A DNA stretch of 64,000 nt from Bradyrhizobium tropiciagri (GTDB lineage Bacteria; Pseudomonadota; Alphaproteobacteria; Rhizobiales; Xanthobacteraceae), in contig NZ_LFLZ01000002.1 of assembly GCF_001189845.1 (NCBI RefSeq), forward strand, positions 248,001 through 312,000. Reading direction: 5' to 3'. Below, piece after piece: positions 44,393-53,716 of this stretch; position 1 is the first letter of the stretch, and every line of letters starts with the position of its first letter. The position numbers and the translations under genes were made by a program. The notes beneath the pieces are model-generated. The model saw only the letters and a list, made by a program, of their open reading frames with translations, was not told the DNA's origin and did not search any database.

Positions 44393-44973
44393 GCGGGCGA
44401 TCCGTTCTATCGATGCGCGCGAGCGGATCGGCTGAGTCCGACATGCCCCTGCGGGGCTATTTTCTATCGGTCGGTGGAGCGTTGCTTCTGCTGCTTTTGG
44501 CAGCCGATTGGGCGCTGCCCGCTGCCCTGCCGAGCCGATCTGCGGCGACGGATCCAGCAATGCCGCCAATCCGCATCCACTCCAATGTGGACGGACCGGA
44601 TCTGGTGGTCATCGATACCAATCTGCCCGCGCGGGTGCCGGCGGACAAGAGCATCGCAGCCTCCGCGCAGCTGGAGAACGCTGATGCGGCCGATGCTGTC
44701 CAAGAGCCGGCTTCGCTCGCGTCCGTGGACGACAGCAATCGCCCCACAACATCGATGACCGTGCGAGTGCGCGAAAGCCTCGCGCAATCCGTCGCCGATG
44801 GTGACGGGGCGCATCAGAGCGCCATGACCGAGCCGCAGCGCACATCCGCTCACGCGCGGAGCGGCAAGCGCCGGCGATCTGCTGGGCATCTAGGGCACGG
44901 CGGCACGCTCGGCTGGTGCAATGCGTTCAGCGGCGGTGACTGCCGCTACGCACTCATACCCTCCGCGGACTAG
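44389..44973 (+). CDS. membrane-anchored periplasmic protein, unknown function
   Basis: A 194-residue protein from GTG 44389, overlapping the previous stop (GTGA), with AGGAG upstream. Residues about 22-42 form a membrane anchor (GYFLSVGGALLLLLLAADWAL). The rest is hydrophilic, Ala/Ser-rich, with the conserved-looking VDGPDLVVIDTNLPARVP and a C-terminal GGTLGWCNAFSGGDCRYALIP with two Cys. A longer frame from 44287 exists but would swallow the preceding gene. Unknown family. Confidence 0.6.
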   Translation: MSGRSVLSMRASGSAESDMPLRGYFLSVGGALLLLLLAADWALPAALPSRSAATDPAMPPIRIHSNVDGPDLVVIDTNLPARVPADKSIAASAQLENADAADAVQEPASLASVDDSNRPTTSMTVRVRESLAQSVADGDGAHQSAMTEPQRTSAHARSGKRRRSAGHLGHGGTLGWCNAFSGGDCRYALIPSAD

Positions 44974-45008
44974 ATGACCTGCCGTTTTGAACCTTGGGAT
45001 TTACCTGA

Positions 45009-45611
45009 ATGTCGAAGAAGCACTTGTTCGCCCTGATCGTATGGTCTGCCACACTTGCCGCAACGGGCGCGCTCGCCGATGCTGCCCAAAGGCCGGGGGA
45101 TGGCGATCCCGTCGGCGCGGCGGAACAAAGCGGCTCCGAGGAGACAGCGATCCGCCGTGCGCTCGAGCAATTCCGCACCACGCACGTTCCGCTCAGCCAG
45201 GTCCTGACGATCGCCGAGCATTTGCACGACGGCTCCAGAACCGCGGATATCAGCTTCGAATCATCCGGTACGCCCATCTACCGCGTGCGCACGATCAAGA
45301 ACGAGCATGTGTGGGAGAACGTCATTGATGCAAACACCGGCAGCATCACGGGCAAGGAGATCGCATCTTCTCTCAAGGAGCTCGATCGCGAAGACCTCGC
45401 CAACGTCGTTGCCCTGAAATGGATCAAGCAGGAAATGGCGGATGCGGTTCAGGTCGCCGAAAGAGCTGCAGCCGGCAGCGCGCTGGCTGGAGGGCTGATC
45501 AGGCAGGACGGCAGGCTCAATTTCGTGATCGTCGTCGCCAGTGGCGACCATCTGAAGGAGGTCACGCTCGAGCCGCACAAGGTCGGAAAGCCAGGGTCGT
45601 CCCGCCATTAG
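45009..45611 (+). CDS. secreted PepSY-like domain protein
   Basis: A 200-residue exported protein: signal peptide MSKKHLFALIVWSATLAATGALA, then a PepSY-like region, ALEQFRTTHVPLSQVLTIAEHLHDGSRTADISFESSGTPIYRVRTIKNEHVWENVIDANTGSITGKE. PepSY domains are thought to inhibit or bind proteases or act in the cell envelope. It follows the small membrane genes by 35 bases and may be the fourth member of the operator-controlled operon. Confidence 0.65.
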   Translation: MSKKHLFALIVWSATLAATGALADAAQRPGDGDPVGAAEQSGSEETAIRRALEQFRTTHVPLSQVLTIAEHLHDGSRTADISFESSGTPIYRVRTIKNEHVWENVIDANTGSITGKEIASSLKELDREDLANVVALKWIKQEMADAVQVAERAAAGSALAGGLIRQDGRLNFVIVVASGDHLKEVTLEPHKVGKPGSSRH

Positions 45612-45682
45612 CCGCAACGGGCAATCGCGTTCGACAAGCCAGGAACAGCTAACCACACCACAACTCAAGAGCACGTCAGATC

Positions 45683-46855
45683 ATGAATTTTCAACCTCGA
45701 GCACAATTCACAACCGCGCAGCGACGGCTGCCCTTCGACTGCATCGCCCTGCTCCTGCAGCGCGGCGGCGCGCTCGGCGCGTATCAGGCAGGCGTCTACG
45801 AGGCGCTGTCCGAAGCCGGTATCCATCCGGACTGGGTCGCCGGCATCTCGATTGGCGCTATCAACGCCGCCATCATCGCCGGCAACCCGCCCGAAACCCG
45901 TGTCGACCGGCTCCGGGATTTCTGGACTCAGGTGACCTCGACCGGTCCCTGGGACTGGTCCGGCAATTCCCTTTTTGATTGGACCCGGAGCGACGCCACG
46001 CGCAATCTCGTCAACCAGATGAGCGCGGGTCTCGCCGCGGCCTGCGGCGCGAGTGGCTTTTTCTCCGCGCGCCCGATGCTGCCCTGGCTGCAGGCTGCCG
46101 GGAGCAACGATGCCACCAGCTTCTACGACACCGGCGCGCTCAAGAGCACGCTCGAGCATCTGGTCGATTTCGATCGCCTCAACACCGGAATGACGCGCTT
46201 CAGCGCAGGAGCGGTCAATGTCCGAACCGGAAATTTCGTCTATTTCGACAACACGACGCATACCATCCGGCCGGAGCACATCATGGCAAGCGGCGCACTG
46301 CCTCCGGGCTTTCCGGCCGTCGAAATCGAAGGCGAGCATTACTGGGACGGCGGCCTCGTTTCAAACACGCCCTTGCAGTGGGTGATCGAATGGAGCGCGC
46401 CGCAGGACATGCTTGCCTTTCAAGTCGACCTCTGGAGCGCGGGGGGCCAGGTTCCGCGCAACATGGGCGAAGTCGCGACGCGGCAGAAGGAGGTCCAGTA
46501 TTCGAGCCGTACGCGCGCAAGTACGGACCAGTTCAAGCGCGTTCATCGTCTGCAGCGTGCCCTTGCCGCTTTGTTGCGGCGCCTGCCCGAAGATCTTCGC
46601 GAGCACGAGGACGTTAAACTCCTCAGCACGGCCTCGTCCGATCATGTCTACAACATCGTCCAGCTGATCTATCGCGCGCGCAATCACGAGGGGCACTCCA
46701 AAGATTACGAGTTTTCCCGCCTGTCGATGCAGGACCATTGGCGCACCGGCTATCACGACGCGCTCCGTACACTGCGCCATCCGGAGGTGCTCGCTCGCCC
46801 AACCAGCCCGGACGGCGTCTTCACCTTCGATCTCGAACACGATGGCCGCGAATAG
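45683..46855 (+). CDS. patatin-like phospholipase (DUF3734 type)
   Basis: A 390-residue lipolytic enzyme. It has the oxyanion loop [17 protein letters not shown], the nucleophile in [10 protein letters not shown] (G-x-S-x-G) and the catalytic Asp in [11 protein letters not shown]-terminal extension of about 130 residues ([36 protein letters not shown]) is the DUF3734 part found in rhizobial homologues. It overlaps the next frame and lies next to acetoacetate decarboxylase and the remnant of 3-hydroxybutyrate dehydrogenase. That combination usually occurs in ketone-body and polyhydroxybutyrate turnover loci, which suggests work on storage granules or lipids. Confidence 0.85.
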   Translation: MNFQPRAQFTTAQRRLPFDCIALLLQRGGALGAYQAGVYEALSEAGIHPDWVAGISIGAINAAIIAGNPPETRVDRLRDFWTQVTSTGPWDWSGNSLFDWTRSDATRNLVNQMSAGLAAACGASGFFSARPMLPWLQAAGSNDATSFYDTGALKSTLEHLVDFDRLNTGMTRFSAGAVNVRTGNFVYFDNTTHTIRPEHIMASGALPPGFPAVEIEGEHYWDGGLVSNTPLQWVIEWSAPQDMLAFQVDLWSAGGQVPRNMGEVATRQKEVQYSSRTRASTDQFKRVHRLQRALAALLRRLPEDLREHEDVKLLSTASSDHVYNIVQLIYRARNHEGHSKDYEFSRLSMQDHWRTGYHDALRTLRHPEVLARPTSPDGVFTFDLEHDGRE

Positions 46856-46889
46856 GCAGGCCTCGACCCCAAGCCGATGGAGAACGCGA

Positions 46890-47681
46890 ATGCGTGAGAT
46901 TGAGGTTAAACAACGGGCCTTTGCGATGCCACTGACCAACCCGGCCTATCCCCCGGGGCCGTACCGGTTCGTGGATCGCGAGTACCTGATCATCACTTAT
47001 CGCACCGATCCGGCAAAGCTGCGCGCAGTGGTGCCCGAACCGCTGGATTTCGACGAGCGCGAAGCGGTCGTCAAATACGAGTTCATTCGGATGCCGGATT
47101 CCAACGGCTTTGGCGACTACACGGAAAGCGGCCAGGTCATCCCGGTCTCCTTCCGCGGGCGCAAGGGCGGCTACGCGCATTGCATGTTCCTCAACGACGA
47201 GGGACCCATTGCAGGAGGACGCGAGCTCTGGGGCTTTCCGAAGAAGCTCGCGCAACCGACCCTGCGAACCGAGATCGATACGCTGATCGGCACTCTGGAC
47301 TACGGCCCGTTACGCGTTGCAACGGGAACCATGGGCTATAAGCATCGCGAGGCCGATCTGGGCAAGGTGAAGGCCGCGCTCAACGAGCCAAATTTCCTGC
47401 TCAAGATCATTCCTCACGTGGACGGCAGTCCGCGCATCTGCGAGCTCGTCGAATACCACCTCGAGGACATCGTGCTGAAGGGCGCATGGACCGGCCCCGC
47501 AGCTCTCGCTCTGACGCCGCACGCCTTGGCCCCCGTCGCCGAGTTGCCGGTTCTCGATATCGTCTCCGCCGTTCACATCCGCGCGGACCTCACGCTGGGC
47601 CTCGGCAAAGTGGCGCACGACTATCTGCAACCGCCGATCGGAGGCCGGGTTCGGGTCAATGAGAGAGCTTTGGTCTTCTGA
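46890..47681 (+). CDS. adc: acetoacetate decarboxylase
   Basis: A 263-residue enzyme converting acetoacetate to acetone and CO2. The Schiff-base lysine is in [12 protein letters not shown], as in clostridial Adc. ATG 46890 ([15 protein letters not shown]) follows GGAGAACGCG; the frame is open to 46842, overlapping the patatin gene. It ends with a typical [13 protein letters not shown]. It is the second gene of the patatin operon; acetoacetate would come from 3-hydroxybutyrate dehydrogenase, of which only a fragment remains downstream. Confidence 0.9.
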   Translation: MREIEVKQRAFAMPLTNPAYPPGPYRFVDREYLIITYRTDPAKLRAVVPEPLDFDEREAVVKYEFIRMPDSNGFGDYTESGQVIPVSFRGRKGGYAHCMFLNDEGPIAGGRELWGFPKKLAQPTLRTEIDTLIGTLDYGPLRVATGTMGYKHREADLGKVKAALNEPNFLLKIIPHVDGSPRICELVEYHLEDIVLKGAWTGPAALALTPHALAPVAELPVLDIVSAVHIRADLTLGLGKVAHDYLQPPIGGRVRVNERALVF

Positions 47682-47753
47682 GCGTGGTTTCCACGCCGCA
47701 CTTTACGCTTCGAAGCTTCAATTGCTGCGCGCATGAGACAAGGGTTGAACGAG

Positions 47754-47921
47754 ATGGGAGTTCTAAAGGGTAAGACGGCCGTCGTGACCGGCTTGACCAG
47801 CGGCATCCGCCTTGCGTGCGCGCGAGCGTTGGCAGGCGCCGGCGCAAACATCGTGCTCAATGGGATGGGGGGCCTATTGCGCGGCTTGAGGCACGCGGCA
47901 GCAGATGACGAGGACAGTTGA
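47754..47921 (+). pseudogene. remnant of 3-hydroxybutyrate dehydrogenase (short-chain dehydrogenase)
   Basis: The first 39 residues, MGVLKGKTAVVTGLTSGIRL and ARALAGAGANIVLNGMG, are the N-terminus of a BdhA-type dehydrogenase. The nucleotide loop TGxxxGIG is already altered (TSGIRL, Gly to Arg). After that the frame gives unrelated residues and stops, and no catalytic Ser-Tyr-Lys part follows. About 220 residues are gone, so this is a deletion remnant, unlike the single-base frameshifts elsewhere. Homologous loci normally have the full gene in this place. Confidence 0.8.
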
Positions 47922-47988
47922 CACATGTCAACGCGAGCAATGCCGAGCTCGGAGATCATTCAATTTCGGCTAGTCAATGGAGATAGCA

Positions 47989-48591
47989 ATGTCAGAGCAG
48001 AGCAGCATGCATTTTTATCTGAATTGGGCCAAGGAGCGGATCGACGAGATGGATGCCGCACTCGCCTCGTTCGAGATCAAGGCCGGCGAGGCCAAGGCCG
48101 AGTCCAAGGTCGACCAGATCGTCGCAGATCTCAAAAAGCGCCGCGACGAATTCCAGACGCAGATGGAGACGCAGGCGGATGCGGGCGATGCCACCTGGGC
48201 GCGCGCCAAAACTGAGCTCGAAAAGCGGTGGAACGGATTCGAGGCGCAAATCAAGACCTACTTCGAAAGCGCGGGTAAGCAGATCGAGCAGCAGAAAGCC
48301 ACATTCAAGCAGGTCGCTGCGGCGCAGGCGAAGGCCTGGGGCGAGGCGGCGGACAAATTTCACGAAGCAGCCGGAAAAGCCGCCGTGGCCCACACCGGCG
48401 ACTTCGATGCCGTCCTCAAGCAGATGAAATCCGACGCATCTGAGGCGGAAGCGCGTCTGCAGAAGCTGAAGCAGGCGGGCAGCGAGTCCTGGTCGGTTCT
48501 GAGCGCAGCGCTTGCGGAGTCCCGCAAGGCATTCGACCATGCCAACAAAGCAGCTTGGGACGCCCTGAAGGGCTCGGCGACCAAAGGCTAG
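47989..48591 (+). CDS. helical coiled-coil protein, phasin-like
   Basis: A 200-residue highly charged, almost entirely helical protein (ESKVDQIVADLKKRRDEFQTQM, QIEQQKATFKQVAAAQAKAWGEAADKF, LKQAGSESWSVLSAALAESRKAFDHANKAAWDAL). ATG 47989 is six bases after GGAG. The Ala/Lys/Gln-rich helical periodicity and C-terminal DHANKAAWDAL pattern resemble phasins, which coat polyhydroxybutyrate granules. Its neighbours in ketone-body metabolism support that, but I do not see a definite phasin signature. No cysteine or membrane segment. Confidence 0.6.
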   Translation: MSEQSSMHFYLNWAKERIDEMDAALASFEIKAGEAKAESKVDQIVADLKKRRDEFQTQMETQADAGDATWARAKTELEKRWNGFEAQIKTYFESAGKQIEQQKATFKQVAAAQAKAWGEAADKFHEAAGKAAVAHTGDFDAVLKQMKSDASEAEARLQKLKQAGSESWSVLSAALAESRKAFDHANKAAWDALKGSATKG

Positions 48592-48759
48592 CTAGCCACG
48601 ATCTGCAGGGGATGTTGATCGCCCGCAACATTCCCTGCCCCCTAATGAGGGGGACCTGAGTTCGACATCTATTCCTGCGCGATCACCGCATCGAGCCACG
48701 CGCAGTTTAGCGGCTGCACGCTCGGATCCGGCACGCGTACCCCGCGCCTCGAGACCAGA

Positions 48760-48934
48760 TTGTCCGTTTTGCTCGCTCCAATATCCTATTTTACGACGAG
48801 CACGTCATCGACCTGTGCAGTCGGATCTGCGCGCTGTATCGAATGGGTGACGATACAGAGACAAAGGAAAAGTCGCTCAGCAATCTAGCCGTACCAGGTC
48901 CGACCACCAAGAACGTCGCACGAGGCCCGGTTTG
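48760..48934 (+). repeat. dispersed repeat, copy B
   Basis: It aligns with 34764-34935 over its whole length. One plus-strand frame stays open, VRFARSNILFYDEHVIDL followed by CSRICALYRMGDDTETKEKS and onward, longer than in copy A. It lies 50 bases from the 3' end of tRNA-Lys. Origin unknown. Confidence 0.7.
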
Positions 48935-48948
48935 TTCTGCCGAGCAAT

Positions 48949-48968
48949 ATAAAAAAGCCCTTTCGGGC
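48949..48968 (-). terminator. intrinsic terminator of tRNA-Lys
   Basis: On the minus strand GCCC-GAAA-GGGC is followed by TTTTTT (48956-48951), 16 bases after the encoded CCA. Confidence 0.85.
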
Positions 48969-48983
48969 CAATCTCTTAAGGGG

Positions 48984-49059
<76 letters not shown>

Positions 49060-49164
49060 GGAACTTGTCCGGAAATGACCCTCGCAAGAGAGGCCGTCGT
49101 TTAGCAAAGCGATTCCGCGATGTCCAGCAAGCTCAGCTAAGTTTTCCCGACTTTTACGAAGCCG

Positions 49165-49191
49165 AAAGGCCGCCGGATTCCGGCGGCCTTT
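49165..49191. terminator. strong hairpin, terminator of the Spy-like gene
   Basis: AAAGGCCGCCGG (49165-49176) and its complement (49180-49191) make a 12-bp perfect stem with a 3-base loop, ending in TTTC on both strands. It is 35 bases beyond the stop of the minus-strand gene. Confidence 0.75.
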
Positions 49192-49225
49192 CATAGGCTT
49201 GGCGAGGATGCCGGGCGGCTGGCTC

Positions 49226-49807
49226 TCAAAGCCTGCCCGAGCGCTCCTGATCCGGACCGTCATCGCGGTCAAAATGGTGGTCGCGGCCGCCGCGCTCCCA
49301 GCGGTCCATGTCGCGCTCGAGGCGATGGCGGCGCCAGCCCTCGGCACCGAAGCCGCGGCCTTCCATGTGGGTGAGCATGGTCAGCCGCCGCTTCTGGTTG
49401 TCGTCGAGCGTCTTGTAGAGCGGGTCGGCCGCATCTGCGATCTTCTTCAGCGAGGTCGCGGTCGCCGTCATGTTGTCGGCACGCTCGCGCAGGCGCGCGA
49501 TCGGATCATCCGGCTTCTGCGCCTTGTCGGCATCCGTCTTCTCCGTGGCCATACGCGCATTGGCGCGATCGAGCCGCATCTTGGCGAAGTCGCGCACCGC
49601 AGCTTCGACCGGCGGCCACAGCTTCTCCTGATCGGCGGTCAGCTTCAGCCCGGCGTGGACCGCTGCGATGCGCGCGTCGAGGAAGGCGGCGCGATCCTCG
49701 GGGCTCATCTGCGTATGGCCATGGAACCAGGGGCGATGCTGGGCATACACCGCGGTCGAACCGGCAATCGTGAGCGCCGCGATACCGGCGAGCAGAACTT
49801 TTTTCAT
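49226..49807 (-). CDS. periplasmic Spy/CpxP-like protein with LTXXQ motif
   Basis: A 193-residue exported protein: ATG 49807 (MKKVLLAGIAALTIAGSTAVYAQ) after AAGGAGG. The mature part is helical with the motif LKLTADQEKLWPPVE near residue 60 and a second DPLYKTLDDNQKRRL repeat, as in LTXXQ/Spy chaperones. The tail is extremely rich in Arg, Asp and His (ERDMDRWERGGRDHHFDRDD), which may bind metal. The family is induced by envelope stress and protects periplasmic proteins. Confidence 0.82.
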   Translation of the reverse strand: MKKVLLAGIAALTIAGSTAVYAQHRPWFHGHTQMSPEDRAAFLDARIAAVHAGLKLTADQEKLWPPVEAAVRDFAKMRLDRANARMATEKTDADKAQKPDDPIARLRERADNMTATATSLKKIADAADPLYKTLDDNQKRRLTMLTHMEGRGFGAEGWRRHRLERDMDRWERGGRDHHFDRDDGPDQERSGRL

Positions 49808-50060
49808 CAAGACCTCCTTTGAAGGTTGCTTGAAGATGATGCCGCCTGCTGCTGCCTTCAACTTACCGATTGGTCAGAGAGAGGTCTCTTACCAAGATGT
49901 AATCCGCTTCATTGCCCGCCAGAAACATCCAAGGCGCAAGATCACGCCTTGGGTTTCTGGTTGTTTGCGCATGATTTCCGCGCAAACGCTCCGCGTTTGT
50001 CGCGAGGGAAAACCGCCACGCACTTTGCGCTGACGCGGCCCTCCGGGTCCGGATCATGCG

Positions 50061-51347
50061 TCAGATCATTCCGAGCAGTCGCGGCAGCCACAGCGAGATC
50101 TCCGGCACGTAGGTGATCAGGCCGAGGAACACCAGCATCGCGCACAGCCACGGCAGCACCGCGATCGTGATCTCAGAGATGCCCATCTTGGCGATGCTGC
50201 TCGCGATGTAGAGGTTGAGGCCGACAGGCGGATGGCACAGCCCGACCTCGGTGTTGACGATCATCAGGATGCCGAGATGCACCGGATGCACGCCGAGCTT
50301 GGTCGCCAGCGGAAACAGGATCGGCGCCATGATCAACAGGATCGACGACGGATCCATCACGTTGCCGGCGAGCAGCAGGATGACGTTGACGACCAGCAGG
50401 AACATCCACACCGAGAAGTTCTTGTCGATGATCCAGGCCGCCATCTCCTGCGGAATCTGCTCATGCGTCATCAGGAACGAGAACAGCACCGCGTTGGTGA
50501 TGATGTAGAGCAGCATCGAGCTCATGCTCGCTGCCTGCAGCAGCACCTTCGGCACCTCGGAGAGCTTCAGCTCCTTGTAGACGAACACGGTGATGAAGAA
50601 GGCGTAGGTCGCGGCGACCGCGGCCGCTTCGGTCGGCGTGAAGATGCCGCCATAGATGCCGCCGAGCACGATCGCGATCAGCAAGAGGCCCCAGATGCTC
50701 TCGCGGAACGCCTTGAACTGCTGGGCGATGGTCGCGCGCGGCATCTTCGGATAGCCGTTGCGCTGCGCGACGAAGAACGTCACCGCGGCGAGCATCAGCG
50801 CGAGCAGCACGCCCGGTACGATGCCGGCCATGAACAGCGCGCCGATCGAGGTGTTGGTGGAGACGCCGTACAGCACCAGGATGATCGAGGGCGGCACCAG
50901 GATGCCGAGCGCCCCCGAGGTCGAGATCACGCCGACGCCGAACCGCTTCGGATAGCCGTGATCGACCATCGCCGGCATCATGATCGAGCCGATCGCGACC
51001 ACGGTGGCGACGCTCGAGCCCGAGATCGCAGCAAACATCGCGCAAGCCGCGACGCCTGCAAGGCCAAGGCCGCCGGGCAGATGGCCAACCAATGAAGTCG
51101 TGAACGCGATCATGCGCCGCGCGACGCCGCCGCGGGTCAGGAAGGTGCCGGCCAGGATGAAGAACGGGATCGCCATGATGCCAAAATTGTCGAGGCCCGA
51201 AAACAGCTTCAGGCCGACGCTCTCGATCGGCACCTCGGTCATCGTGAACAGGAAGGTGAGCACGGTCAGGCCGAGCGAGATCGAGATCGGCATGCCCGTC
51301 AGCATCAGGGCAAACAGCAGTCCGAAGATAAGTGCGGCGCTCATCAC
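50061..51347 (-). CDS. dctM: TRAP transporter large permease (DctM)
   Basis: A 428-residue membrane protein with about 12 helices. It has MLTGMPISISLGLTVLTFLF, GGVARRMIAFTTSLVGHLPGGLG and the conserved AAISGSSVATVVAIGSIMMPAM. The C-terminal half has HPVHLGILMIVNTEVGLCHPPVGLNLY, typical of DctM. It overlaps the small permease by four bases. TRAP systems use the sodium gradient for uptake of organic acids; the substrate here is not evident. Confidence 0.92.
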   Translation of the reverse strand: MMSAALIFGLLFALMLTGMPISISLGLTVLTFLFTMTEVPIESVGLKLFSGLDNFGIMAIPFFILAGTFLTRGGVARRMIAFTTSLVGHLPGGLGLAGVAACAMFAAISGSSVATVVAIGSIMMPAMVDHGYPKRFGVGVISTSGALGILVPPSIILVLYGVSTNTSIGALFMAGIVPGVLLALMLAAVTFFVAQRNGYPKMPRATIAQQFKAFRESIWGLLLIAIVLGGIYGGIFTPTEAAAVAATYAFFITVFVYKELKLSEVPKVLLQAASMSSMLLYIITNAVLFSFLMTHEQIPQEMAAWIIDKNFSVWMFLLVVNVILLLAGNVMDPSSILLIMAPILFPLATKLGVHPVHLGILMIVNTEVGLCHPPVGLNLYIASSIAKMGISEITIAVLPWLCAMLVFLGLITYVPEISLWLPRLLGMI

Positions 51348-51916
51348 GCTTCTCCAAGCGCGACGGGCGCGGTCTTGCTGGTCTCGACGCCGTCGACATG
51401 GGAGGCGTCATGGTGCGGCAGCTCGCCGGTCCGCCAATAGGTCCAGCACACCTGCAGGAAGCGGAAGCACATCAGATAGGAGCCAAGCGGGATGCAGGCG
51501 TAGACGATCCAGCTCGGGATCTCCATGTCGGGCGAGACCTGGTCGGTGTGCATCAGTTCGAACACGAACTTGGCGCCCATGGTGCCGACGATCGCAGTAA
51601 ACAGCGCACCGCCGAGCAGGCCGAAGGTAATGGTGCGCTTGCGCCAGTAATCGTTGAGACGGTTGATCAAGACGTCGACGCCGACATGGATGCCGGTGCG
51701 CACGCCATAGGCGGCGCCGAACTTCGCCATCCAGATGAACATGTAGATGCAGAGTTCCTGCGACCAGGCGAGGTTGATGCCGAACAGATACGGATAGAGC
51801 ACGGGAACGTCGACCAGGAAGCGGTGCACCACCGTGACGAAAGTCAGCAGGGTCGCGGCGCCCATCAGGCTCGCGATGATGATTTCCTCGAGCCGGTCCA
51901 GAATTTTCAGCAGCAT
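51344..51916 (-). CDS. dctQ: TRAP transporter small permease (DctQ)
   Basis: A 190-residue four-helix membrane protein of the DctQ family, beginning MLLKILDRLEEIIIASLMGA. It has the family pattern AWSQELCIYMFIWMAKFGAAYGVRTGIHVGVDVL. It overlaps DctM by four bases and lies downstream of DctP, with a palindromic repeat element between. Confidence 0.9.
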   Translation of the reverse strand: MLLKILDRLEEIIIASLMGAATLLTFVTVVHRFLVDVPVLYPYLFGINLAWSQELCIYMFIWMAKFGAAYGVRTGIHVGVDVLINRLNDYWRKRTITFGLLGGALFTAIVGTMGAKFVFELMHTDQVSPDMEIPSWIVYACIPLGSYLMCFRFLQVCWTYWRTGELPHHDASHVDGVETSKTAPVALGEA

Positions 51917-51957
51917 TGATCTCCCCTGTCATGGCCGCCCCAACGGCCAGAGCGTTG

Positions 51958-52136
51958 TCTCCCTCTCCCCGTTCTTACGGGGTCAGGACGAGCTACGCTC
52001 GCCCTGAGAGGGTTGGATGAGGGGCTGCTTCCGCGCACGCGACAAGCAGTGCGCTCGCGGAGCCTCCCCCTCACCCGAAATTCAAGCTCCGCTTGAATTT
52101 CGACCTCTCCCCGCAGGCGGGGCGAGGTGAAGCACG
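51958..52136. repeat. palindromic intergenic repeat element, DctP-DctQ gap
   Basis: An element of about 180 bases flanked by CTCCCTCTCCCCG on the left and CCTCTCCCCGCAGGCGGGG on the right. It contains the perfect hairpin GAAATTCAAGC / GCTTGAATTTC (52077-52101, 3-base loop). The base pattern is that of the short palindromic elements common between genes in Bradyrhizobium. It could reduce readthrough from the binding-protein gene into the permeases. Confidence 0.65.
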
Positions 52137-52138
52137 CC

Positions 52139-53143
52139 TCAATTCATCGGGCTGCGGCCCGTCTCCTTGAGGAATTCGTCGATCAGCGGCTGGCCGACGC
52201 GCGAGGCGACGTCCTTGTAGACCGGCAGCATCGCCTTGCGCATCGCCTCGTCCTGCTCCGGCGTCAAGGTGACGATCTCGGTCTTGCCGGCCTTCTTGAT
52301 CGCTTCGAGCGCGTCCTCATTCTCCTTGGCCGACTGGCTATTGCCGAACTCGGTGGCTTCCTTCATCGCCTTGGAGAGCTCGTCGCGGATATCGCCCGGC
52401 AGGCCGTCCCAGAACTTCTTGTTCACGACCACGACGTAGCCGATGTAGCCGTGATTGGTGACGGTGGCGTACTTCTGCACCTCATGCATTTTCTGGGTGT
52501 AGATATTCGACCAGGTGTTCTCCTGGCCGTCGACCACGCCGGTCTGCAGCGCCTGGTAGACGTCCGAGAACGCCATCACCTGCGGTATAGAACCGAGCGC
52601 GCGGAACTGGGCCTCCAGCACCTTCGACGACTGGATGCGGAACTTGAGTCCCTTGTAATCGGACGGCGCGATCAGCTTCTTGTTCGCGCTCATCTGCTTG
52701 AAGCCGTTGTCCCAGTAGGCGAGACCGGTCATGCCCTTGGAATCCAGCTTCTTGAGCAGCTGGGCGCCGAGCGGACCGTCGGTCACCTTGCGCAGCGATT
52801 TCAGGTCGGGGAGGATGTAGGGCAGATCGAAGACTTCGAATTCCTTGATGCCGATCGGGCCGAACTTCGAGTTCGACGGCGCCAGCATCTGCACCGCGCC
52901 GAGCTGCAGCGCCTCGAGCTCTTCCTTGTCCTTGTACAGCGTCGAGTTCGGATAGACCTCGACCTTCACCTTGCCGCCGGTGTACTTCTCGGCGAGCTCC
53001 TTGAACTTGTCGGCCGCCTTGCCCTTCGGCGTATCCGAGGCCACCACATGGCTGAATTTGAGGACGATCGGCGACTGCGCCGAGGCCGGTCCGACAAAGG
53101 TCAAGGCCGCGATCGACGCCGCAGCCAAAATGAATTTACGCAT
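52139..53143 (-). CDS. dctP: TRAP transporter solute-binding protein (DctP)
   Basis: A 334-residue periplasmic protein. ATG 53143 (MRKFILAAASIAALTFVGPASAQ) gives a good signal peptide; upstream residues to 53203 are discarded. The DctP fold is seen in LKFSHVVASDTPKGKAADKFKELAEKYTGGKVKVEVYPNSTLY and, later, GLKFRIQSS with the carboxylate-binding Arg. The ligand is probably an organic acid. It is first in the three-gene TRAP operon. Confidence 0.92.
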   Translation of the reverse strand: MRKFILAAASIAALTFVGPASAQSPIVLKFSHVVASDTPKGKAADKFKELAEKYTGGKVKVEVYPNSTLYKDKEELEALQLGAVQMLAPSNSKFGPIGIKEFEVFDLPYILPDLKSLRKVTDGPLGAQLLKKLDSKGMTGLAYWDNGFKQMSANKKLIAPSDYKGLKFRIQSSKVLEAQFRALGSIPQVMAFSDVYQALQTGVVDGQENTWSNIYTQKMHEVQKYATVTNHGYIGYVVVVNKKFWDGLPGDIRDELSKAMKEATEFGNSQSAKENEDALEAIKKAGKTEIVTLTPEQDEAMRKAMLPVYKDVASRVGQPLIDEFLKETGRSPMN

Positions 53144-53716
53144 GTTTCCTCCCGCGTAATTGCGGAGCACGAATACCGGCTCCGAGACATCCGGTCGCAC
53201 CATTACAGAGAAGCAACGATGATTGCCATTGCCCCTTTAGCAGGGGCTGATTGGCTCCATTGCTGCACTGCAAAATCCGATGCGACGGTATCCCTTTCGG
53301 CTCTTGCGACCGTTCAATGACACCGCCCGTACGCTGTGCCCGGCCACGCCCGCATGGTCAATGCGAGGTTTGGCAATGGCGAGTTCGCCGGGCGCGAATG
53401 CTGCGCGCGTTCTACTCTCATTGCGACGCTGCCTTCACCCTCCCCTGGAGGGGGAGGGTCGCATTGCATCGCCTGAAGCGATGCAATGCGGGGTGGGGTG
53501 ACGGTTTCTCCGCACCGAACAGTACCCGTGTTGAGAGATCACCCCACCTCGGTGCGCATTCCGCTCCGCTGCATGCGCACCGATCCTCCCCCTCCAGGGG
53601 AGGATGAAGCGAACTCGCGGAGATGTTTCGATTCATCTGTCGAGCTACCAATCGGCAACATTTCTGAAGCAGGGCGCCCGTGGCGCGACCGTACGAACAA
53701 GATGGTATGCGCGATC
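53144..53716. other. gap between TRAP operon and HlyD gene
   Basis: There are 573 bases without a supported gene. The right half is occupied by a palindromic repeat element; the left part should hold the TRAP operon promoter, but I cannot point to a clear one. Confidence 0.5.
53434..53611. repeat. palindromic intergenic repeat element with terminal inverted repeats
   Basis: About 178 bases. The ends CCCTCCCCTGGAGGGGGAGG and its near complement CCTCCCCCTCCAGGGGAGG are inverted. Inside is a perfect 12-bp hairpin, GCATTGCATCGC (53461-53472) with 53478-53489. It has the same layout as the element at 52.0 kb but a different core. Confidence 0.7.

Larger units (their letters stand above)
48592..48983. 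other. gap between phasin-like gene and tRNA-Lys
   Basis: No gene is supported. It contains dispersed-repeat copy B and the tRNA terminator. Confidence 0.6.

Noticed and set aside
47918..47931. TTGACA/TGTCAA palindrome before the phasin-like gene as promoter or operator
   Set aside because: No -10-like sequence follows at the right distance, and the repeat is too short to judge.
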